Below are positions 58,975 to 64,000 of a stretch of DNA of 64,000 nucleotides, in pieces. This DNA comes from Domibacillus tundrae (GTDB lineage: Bacteria; Bacillota; Bacilli; Bacillales; Domibacillaceae), in the NCBI RefSeq assembly GCF_000970675.1, contig NZ_LAJA01000007.1:186001-250000 (forward strand). Reading direction: 5' to 3'. The translations under genes were made by a program, and so were the position numbers. The first letter of the stretch is position 1. Every line of letters begins with the position of its first letter. The notes under the pieces are model-generated. The model saw only the letters and a program-made list of their open reading frames with translations. It made no database searches and had not been told where the DNA came from.

Positions 58975-60357
58975 TTATTTTTTCTTGCTTCCTAACAAGC
59001 CAAAAATGATTTCCGCATTTTTTGTGTTGTCAATTTGGCCGGCAAATCGTTCTTTGTACGGTCCATATGCGTAAACCGGCACATCTTCACCAGTATGGCC
59101 GCCTGTTGTCCAGCCTGTATGAGAACGTTTATTAAAAATTTCTTCAATCGCATTATCAATATTTGCCTGCTTGCCGTCCGCTGCCGCTTCTTCAACGGAT
59201 TGGATTTCTTCATCTGTCAGCGCAAGCATATTTTGATCAATGTACGTAGTCAAAATCTCTTTTACATTGCCGCCTTTCATAATTTCAGCAGCCATAAAGT
59301 CCGGTGTGCGTTTTGCCGCTTTAATCGGCTCCCCAAACCAGTTGTAAATGCCATCTGCTCCGATTGAGTAACCGCCTGTGGAATGGTCAGCCGTCACAAC
59401 TACAAGTGTGTGCTTGTCTTTTTTCGCAAATTCGATCGCTGCTTCAACCGACTTTTCAAAGTCCTCCATCTCACTCATCGCGCTGACAATATCATTATCA
59501 TGCCCGGCCCAGTCGATCTGGCTGCCTTCTACCATCAGGAAGAAACCTTCTTTGTCCTTTTTCAAACGATCGATCGCTGAAGACGTCATGTCCTCAAGAG
59601 ACGGTGTTTCTTCGTTCCGGTCAATCATTTTCGGCAGCCCGCCTTCTGCGAACAGGCCGAGTACTTTTTGGTTGTCATTATCGAGCATTGCTTCCTTGCT
59701 TGTAACGTAGCTGTAGCCGTCTTTTTGGAATTCAGCTGTTAAATCGCGGTCTGCCCGGACAAAATTTGATTCACCGCCGCCAAGAAGGACATCAATTTTA
59801 TGGCCGCCGTTAACAAGCTCATCATAATAATCATCCGCAATAGCATTCATGTTTTTCCGGTTTTCATCGTGTGCACCGAATGAAGCCGGCGTCGCGTGTG
59901 TAATTTCAGACGTCGCCACAAGTCCCGTAGCTTTGCCATTTTCTTTCGCTGCTTCCAATACCGTTTTCACTTCTGACTTATCGTTGTCTACCCCAATCGC
60001 CGCATTGTATGTTTTAATGCCGGCTGACATTGCTGTTGCCGCAGAAGCGGAATCTGTGATGTTTTGTTGAGGGTCTTCCGGATATGTCATCTGCTGGCCG
60101 ACCAAATACGGATCAAAGGCCGTCTGCTCGACAACCGGCGTAGACGGGTCATCCTTTAAATAACGGTAAGCGGATGTATACGACGTGCCCATGCCATCCC
60201 CGATCATAAAAATGACGTTTTTTATTTTAGCGTTATCCTGTTTTTTAGATCCGGCAGCTTCCGCATCTGTATAAGAAAACCCGCTTGCTGCGCCTGTTAT
60301 TGCCATCACTGACACTGCACAGATCGGGATCCATTTTTTTCGCCACTGCTTTTTCAT
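58975..60357 (-). CDS. Secreted alkaline phosphatase
   Basis: 460 residues with a basic N-terminus and signal peptide (cut near AEA-AGS). Metal site MIGDGMG, nucleophile Ser103 in TDSASAATAM, and TADHSTGG plus HTGEDVPVYAYGP histidines. It releases phosphate from monoesters outside the cell. A PhoP box upstream places it in the phosphate-starvation regulon (PhoA/PhoB of Bacillus). Confidence 0.94.
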   Translation of the reverse strand: MKKQWRKKWIPICAVSVMAITGAASGFSYTDAEAAGSKKQDNAKIKNVIFMIGDGMGTSYTSAYRYLKDDPSTPVVEQTAFDPYLVGQQMTYPEDPQQNITDSASAATAMSAGIKTYNAAIGVDNDKSEVKTVLEAAKENGKATGLVATSEITHATPASFGAHDENRKNMNAIADDYYDELVNGGHKIDVLLGGGESNFVRADRDLTAEFQKDGYSYVTSKEAMLDNDNQKVLGLFAEGGLPKMIDRNEETPSLEDMTSSAIDRLKKDKEGFFLMVEGSQIDWAGHDNDIVSAMSEMEDFEKSVEAAIEFAKKDKHTLVVVTADHSTGGYSIGADGIYNWFGEPIKAAKRTPDFMAAEIMKGGNVKEILTTYIDQNMLALTDEEIQSVEEAAADGKQANIDNAIEEIFNKRSHTGWTTGGHTGEDVPVYAYGPYKERFAGQIDNTKNAEIIFGLLGSKKK

Positions 60358-60412
60358 TTCATATAACCTCCGGTAGTATGTATTGGATTCGTGCTTTACT
60401 ATAGAGGTTCAA

Positions 60413-60440
60413 TATGAAGTGAATGTTAAGGGAATGTAAA
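60413..60440 (-). promoter_or_regulatory. PhoP box of the alkaline phosphatase gene
   Basis: On the minus strand TTTACA (60435-60440), TTAACA (60424-60429) and TTCATA (60413-60418) are spaced exactly 11 bp, the TT(A/T/C)ACA-N5 pattern bound by PhoP~P. A -10-like TATAGT follows downstream. Confidence 0.85.
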
Positions 60441-60855
60441 AATGACTTGGGCGGTAAAAGACCTTGGAAGCCTGTACTCCAAATGACTTACTCACTTTCA
60501 AAACCCAAGGACTATTCATATAAAGAAAAAGGAATAAAATATAGGCCTATTAACCAATTAAACTGTTTATATATAGAAATATATTAGATGATAGGAAAAA
60601 AGTAGCCTTTTTTTCAAAAAAGGCTTTTTGATGAGATTAGCCCCCTTGTTCATTTTAGTATTGATCATTTTTTTCCTTCATGAAAGAGCTTTGTTGCAGA
60701 GGGTTAAATAGAAATGAGCCATCTCCCCTTATCCAGAAGAAAAACGGACGGAAATTGAGAATAAATTTAAAGTGAAAGAGCAACATATAACCGTCGTGTA
60801 AAAGTGATCATCAATTTAAACCAAATCATTCAGAATTTTAGAAAGCGGGTAAAGA
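60441..60855. other. Intergenic region with possible short remnants
   Basis: About 415 bp. A 26-codon frame at 60631 (MRLAPLFILVLIIFFLHERA...) and a later YPEEKRTEIENKFKVKEQHI in another frame look coding but are broken. A small hairpin with T tract lies near 60604-60630. Nothing intact. Confidence 0.4.
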
Positions 60856-61977
60856 ATGCAAATTGAAAAGATAGAAACGTTTCCATTGGTTCATAAACTT
60901 TCTGCTCCTTACGGGGATGCAAATGGTTATAAGAAATATAGATCCTGCTATCTGGTACGCATTATAACAAAATCTGGTATAGACGGCTGGGGGGAATGTG
61001 TGGACTGGCTTCCTACATTACAGGTGGGATTTAACGAACGAATCATTCCTTACCTAATTGGAAAACCCGCATCTGACCGGCTGCAGTTAGTGGCCACGAT
61101 TAAAAAATGGCATCAGCGGGCTGCGGCGGCTGTAAGCATGGCTTTATCAGAAATTGCAGCCAAACATGCCAATCTCTCCGTATGTGATCTATGGGGAGGG
61201 AAATGGAGAGACAGCATACCTGTATACGCCTCATTTCAATCCTATACGGACAGCAAAGATTGGATCAATCACTCCCTACAGCTGATTGAACAGACCGCTG
61301 CAAAAGGGTTTAGCAGCATAAAGGTGAAAATTGGCGGTCGGAGATTCCAGGAAGACGTATCTCATATTACCTTACTGCAGAAAATGACAGAGGAACGATT
61401 ACGGTTAATTCTTGATGCCAACCAGAGCTACGATATGGCAGCAGCCCGTATGTGGGAACGTTATTTTTCAAACTGGCAGAATTTATTATGGCTCGAAGAA
61501 CCAATGCCAATAAACAATCTGTCTGAATATAAATTGCTGCGTGCAAGCCTTTCAGTGTCCATTGCAGGGGGAGAAAATATGAAAAGTGCTAAACAATTTT
61601 TGCCGCTGCTTTGTCAGAATGCCTTTGATATTATCCAGCCGGATATATTGCATGGGAATGGAATAGAGGACTTTCGGGACACGTTACAGCTTGCCCGCCA
61701 TTTTGGAATACGAGTTTCCCCTCATAGCTACGATGGAGCACTTTCAAGATTATATGCCTTATTTGCCCAAGCAAGTTTATCTGATTGGAGCAAAATGGAG
61801 GAAGAAAAAATTGAACCGGTAGAATGGGATGTGATGGAAAATCCTTTTTCTGAGCTTATCCCCCTGAAGCCATCCAATGGCCATGTATTGATTCCAGATG
61901 GAATAGGCATTGGTGTGGAAGTAAATACAGATATAATCAAAACATATCTCTGGGATGGATCGCCTTATTGGGAATAG
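60856..61977 (+). CDS. Enolase-superfamily enzyme, mandelate racemase/MLE type
   Basis: 373 residues. Barrel catalytic set: Lys156-x-Lys158 (KVKIG), metal ligands Asp187 (ILDANQ), Glu214 (WLEEPM) and Glu240 (AGGEN), Asp263, and His290 (SPHSYDG). KxK plus His suggests racemase or acid-sugar dehydratase chemistry rather than dipeptide epimerisation. The weak GAAAG upstream is its ribosome binding site. Isolated gene, so substrate is unknown. Confidence 0.9.
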   Translation: MQIEKIETFPLVHKLSAPYGDANGYKKYRSCYLVRIITKSGIDGWGECVDWLPTLQVGFNERIIPYLIGKPASDRLQLVATIKKWHQRAAAAVSMALSEIAAKHANLSVCDLWGGKWRDSIPVYASFQSYTDSKDWINHSLQLIEQTAAKGFSSIKVKIGGRRFQEDVSHITLLQKMTEERLRLILDANQSYDMAAARMWERYFSNWQNLLWLEEPMPINNLSEYKLLRASLSVSIAGGENMKSAKQFLPLLCQNAFDIIQPDILHGNGIEDFRDTLQLARHFGIRVSPHSYDGALSRLYALFAQASLSDWSKMEEEKIEPVEWDVMENPFSELIPLKPSNGHVLIPDGIGIGVEVNTDIIKTYLWDGSPYWE

Positions 61978-61980
61978 CAT

Positions 61981-62017
61981 AAAAAAAGTCCATCCTGCTA
62001 TTTTCGCAAGATGGACT
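61981..62017 (-). terminator. Terminator of the glycine-rich stress protein gene
   Basis: Stem AGTCCATCTTGC / GCAGGATGGACT with seven T on the minus strand. Confidence 0.85.
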
Positions 62018-62105
62018 GATACACAGATTTTATCTTATTTTACGATCACAGAACGATAAATAAGGTGTTTCTTCCGTTCTCTGAGGTTTTCCCGGCAAGG
62101 AACGT

Positions 62106-62651
62106 TTATTTCTCTCTCCGATAGACCGCTCTTGTTGACGTGTTGTAAGCCTGGAAGATTCGATCGATTTCTGCCTCATGATTTTCTTTCGCATCAACAA
62201 GCACAACGATGTTTCCTTCCTTCAAATACCGCTCATACTCTTTTGCTTTTTCTTCCGGAATACCGGCTCCTGCCAGCGCTCCGATAATTCCACCGCTCCC
62301 GAGACCCATACCTGCTCCAGTCAGTCCAGCAAGAATCGGTCCAGCTGCCACAATCGGTCCAATTCCCGGAATCGCAATCAAGCCGGCTCCAAGTATCGCC
62401 CCAAGTGAACCCCCGAGAAGACCGCCGGAAAGAGCCCCGATGCCTGCCCCTTTCTCGGCATGTTCCATGCGTTCACTGCTGTCCGTAATAATGTCTGCAT
62501 TCGTTTCATGCTCAATGTCACGGACGTCCTTGCTGCTTTTCGCAAAAACGGAAATGTCATCAATGCTGTACCCTTTCAGCTTCAATGCTTCAATGGCTTT
62601 AATCACCGCTTCATGTTCTTGAAAGATACCACCAATAATTCTCATTGTCAT
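62106..62651 (-). CDS. General stress protein (YflT-like) with glycine-rich membrane-like insert
   Basis: 181 residues. The N-terminal YflT-like part (IIGGIFQEHEAVIKAIEALK, DDISVFAKS) and the C-terminal KEYERYLKEGNIVVLVDA flank a Gly/Ala/Ile-rich segment (about 68-130) that could enter the membrane. Homologues are SigB-type stress proteins. GGAGA precedes the ATG. Upstream lies a short TTATTC microsatellite (about 62678-62710). Confidence 0.82.
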   Translation of the reverse strand: MTMRIIGGIFQEHEAVIKAIEALKLKGYSIDDISVFAKSSKDVRDIEHETNADIITDSSERMEHAEKGAGIGALSGGLLGGSLGAILGAGLIAIPGIGPIVAAGPILAGLTGAGMGLGSGGIIGALAGAGIPEEKAKEYERYLKEGNIVVLVDAKENHEAEIDRIFQAYNTSTRAVYRREK

Positions 62652-62916
62652 GATCCCGATTCTCCTCTCTTTTCTTACCCTTATTCTTATTCCTATTCTT
62701 ATTCCTTATTACCCCATACTCCAAAATTACTCAAACAGAAATTCAGAAAAATATCTCTTTTGTTCCTGGCGAAAACAGAAAAGTGATGAATCAAAGCTGT
62801 GTGAAGCGAGAACAACGACACATTCTTTTTAAGCCTTTTTCTTTATATATCACGCCTGACAGCCTATCTTTTGGTGAAAAAGCCAGAAGCCTTACTATTG
62901 AGAAGATTGTGATTAA

Positions 62917-63449
62917 ATGAAGCTAAGTGTTCTTGATCAATCCGTTGTTACAAATGGCGGAACTGAACTGCTGCATTAAAAAATACGCTGAAGCTGGCCT
63001 AGTTAACGGAAGGAATGGGATACACCCGCTTTTGGACAGCGGAACATCATAACACAAACGGAATGGCGGATCCCTCGCCGGAAGTGCTCATTTCCCATAT
63101 TGCTTCGAGTATAAACTCGATACGTGCAGGATCAGGAGGGGTTCTTCTCCCCCAGTATAGACCGTATAAAATTGCTGAGAATTTCAAAGTACTGGAAGCT
63201 TTATTTCCAAAACGGATTGATTTAGGAATCGGCAGCTCGCCTGGAGGTTCCGCAGATACCCGCTTGGCCCTTACGGATGATGTCAGGAAAAGCTTAAATG
63301 AGTTTCCGAGATAAGCGAAAGACCTGCAAGGCTATTTAACAAACGAGGACCAGGGTCAAACCGTAAAAGCGTATCCACTGACAGACAGCCTTCCTGAAAT
63401 GTCGATGTTGGGCATTACCCACCACGGAGCAAGAACAGCCACTGCTTAA
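62917..63449 (+). pseudogene. LLM-class (luciferase-like) flavin oxidoreductase, broken
   Basis: Starts MKLSVLDQSVVTNGGTELLH, then stop. YAEAG and MGYTRFWTAEHHNTNGMADP follow in other frames, continuing to PKRIDLGIGSSPGGSADTRL. A further in-frame TAA lies after NEFPR; the frame then reads AKDLQGYLTNEDQGQTVKAY and ends at GARTATA. GYTRFW-AEHH and LGIGSSPGG are clear family marks. At least two lesions and a missing C-terminal third. Confidence 0.82.
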
Positions 63450-63568
63450 CATGTAAAAAGAAGCAGCGGAAAAATTAAATAAAACTTTATTTGGATGACC
63501 TTGAACATAAATAAAGACAGCCACTTTCGCCAAATTCGTCGCCACTTCGCCCACAGTGCCTTTAAACA

Positions 63569-63602
63569 CAAAAAAAGACCACTTCCGAAGAAGTGATCTT
63601 TT
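63569..63602 (-). terminator. Terminator of tRNA-Val
   Basis: Stem AAGATCACTTC / GAAGTGGTCTT with seven T on the minus strand. Confidence 0.85.
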
Positions 63603-63652
63603 CGTAGAGAAACCGTGTTCCTGACGCTCTCTCGAAGGGTTTTGACACCCAA

Positions 63653-63725
63653 TGATTCCTACTGGGTTCGAACCAGCGACCTCTACCCTGTCAAGGTAGC
63701 GCTCTCCCAGCTGAGCTAAGGAATC
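63653..63725 (-). tRNA. tRNA-Val (GAC)
   Basis: 73 nt: acceptor GATTCCT / AGGAATC, D arm GCTC / GAGC, anticodon stem CTACC / GGTAG with loop TTGACAG (anticodon GAC), T stem CTGGG / CCCAG, discriminator A. CCA not encoded. Confidence 0.97.
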
Positions 63726-63743
63726 GTTTTACTGACAATTTAT

Positions 63744-63772
63744 ATTTTATTCAATTAAGCTGGTATTGTCAA
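63744..63772 (-). promoter_or_regulatory. SigA promoter of tRNA-Val
   Basis: TTGACA (63767-63772), 17-bp spacer, TAAAAT (63744-63749), read on the minus strand. Confidence 0.9.
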
Positions 63773-63854
63773 CGTTTTTTTGTATTTTTATTTAAACTAC
63801 TTAATCTCGATAAACTTGTTGGCATGATAATATGCCGTATACTGCAAAACTTAG

Positions 63855-63887
63855 ATTTGGTCACGAACATCTGAATTTGGTCACGAA
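63855..63887. repeat. Two direct repeats at 20-bp spacing
   Basis: ATTTGGTCACGAA at 63855-63867 and 63875-63887. Two full helical turns apart, in an intergenic region; could be a regulator site or a remnant. Confidence 0.6.
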
Positions 63888-63932
63888 AACATGCCCTTTG
63901 CCGTTGAATGGTAAGGGCAAAGGGCGTATTTT
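63887..63932. terminator. Terminator of the gene at the right edge
   Basis: Perfect stem GCCCTTTGCC / GGCAAAGGGC with T-rich flanks on both strands. Confidence 0.75.
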
Positions 63933-63935
63933 CTT

Positions 63936-64000
63936 CTATTTTATTCTCCGCCACATTAAATACAGCACGGTCATAAATAAAATCGTCATGATAAGAGCGG
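63936..64000 (-). CDS. C-terminus of a membrane protein, 5' part outside window
   Basis: The minus strand reads ALIMTILFMTVLYLMWRRIK to TAG at 63936, a final transmembrane helix with basic tail. Too short for assignment. Confidence 0.6.
   Translation of the reverse strand, partial: ALIMTILFMTVLYLMWRRIK

Noticed and set aside
63336-63652. Minus-strand frames such as one reading VGEVATNLAKVAVFIYVQGH
   Set aside because: They overlap the tail of the LLM remnant and a terminator, have no start with ribosome binding site, and match no family I know.

Overview
The window looks like chromosome of an endospore-forming, low-to-mid GC Bacillaceae member. Supporting signs are two small acid-soluble spore protein genes (SspK and SspH types) behind a SigG-like promoter, YyaC and Spo0M-like genes, the Des/DesK/DesR cold-lipid system, a YwaC-type alarmone synthetase, an LTA synthase, a PhoP-box-driven alkaline phosphatase, AGGAGG-type ribosome binding sites with TTG and GTG starts, and frequent intrinsic terminators. 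The genus cannot be fixed from the sequence. An SLH-anchored nucleotidase implies an S-layer or pyruvylated wall polymer.

Layout. 1-11600: partial TerD, SGNH hydrolase, membrane-anchored parvulin, YwaC, the desR-desK-des block, SLH-anchored CpdB-like nucleotidase, a GC-rich inverted repeat element and a TRM11-like methyltransferase. 11600-17800: small proteins, a DEDD exonuclease with BRCT domain, a HesB-like protein, a YflT stress protein, a class I amidotransferase hydrolase, a HEAT-repeat protein and a three-gene spore operon. 17800-22000: a Vga-type ABC-F gene behind a complete attenuator with a 3-codon upstream ORF, an ArsR/SRPBCC pair, TrhO and tRNA-Cys. 22000-32500: acetyltransferase, lipoproteins, small membrane proteins, and two PD-(D/E)XK nuclease paralogues that each carry an in-frame stop. 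32800-41500: Ste24-like protease, diguanylate cyclase, LTA synthase, HNH protein, a TPP riboswitch joined to a truncated thiT, and an MFS transporter. 42000-48450: a LacI-controlled oligosaccharide locus (regulator, debranching glucosidase, binding protein, two permeases; no ATPase, so a shared MsmX-like ATPase is presumed). 48500-57300: cupin, Spo0M-like protein, a candidate structured RNA, 52-bp tandem repeats, a MocR/EamA divergent pair, yyaC, class 1A-type speD and a tRNA-like element. 57400-64000: alkaline phosphatase, an enolase-superfamily enzyme, a stress protein and tRNA-Val.

Two themes stand out. First, RNA-level and operator-level control can be read directly: the ABC-F attenuator, the TPP aptamer, a pseudoknot-capable intergenic RNA, a tRNA mimic, and operators for PhoP, LacI, MocR, DesR and ArsR types. 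Second, the window holds at least ten gene remnants. Several keep their true N- and C-terminal ends but have lost the middle. In two cases an intact relative in the window shows that the junction lies at a 5-bp direct repeat, which points to a common short-repeat deletion process.
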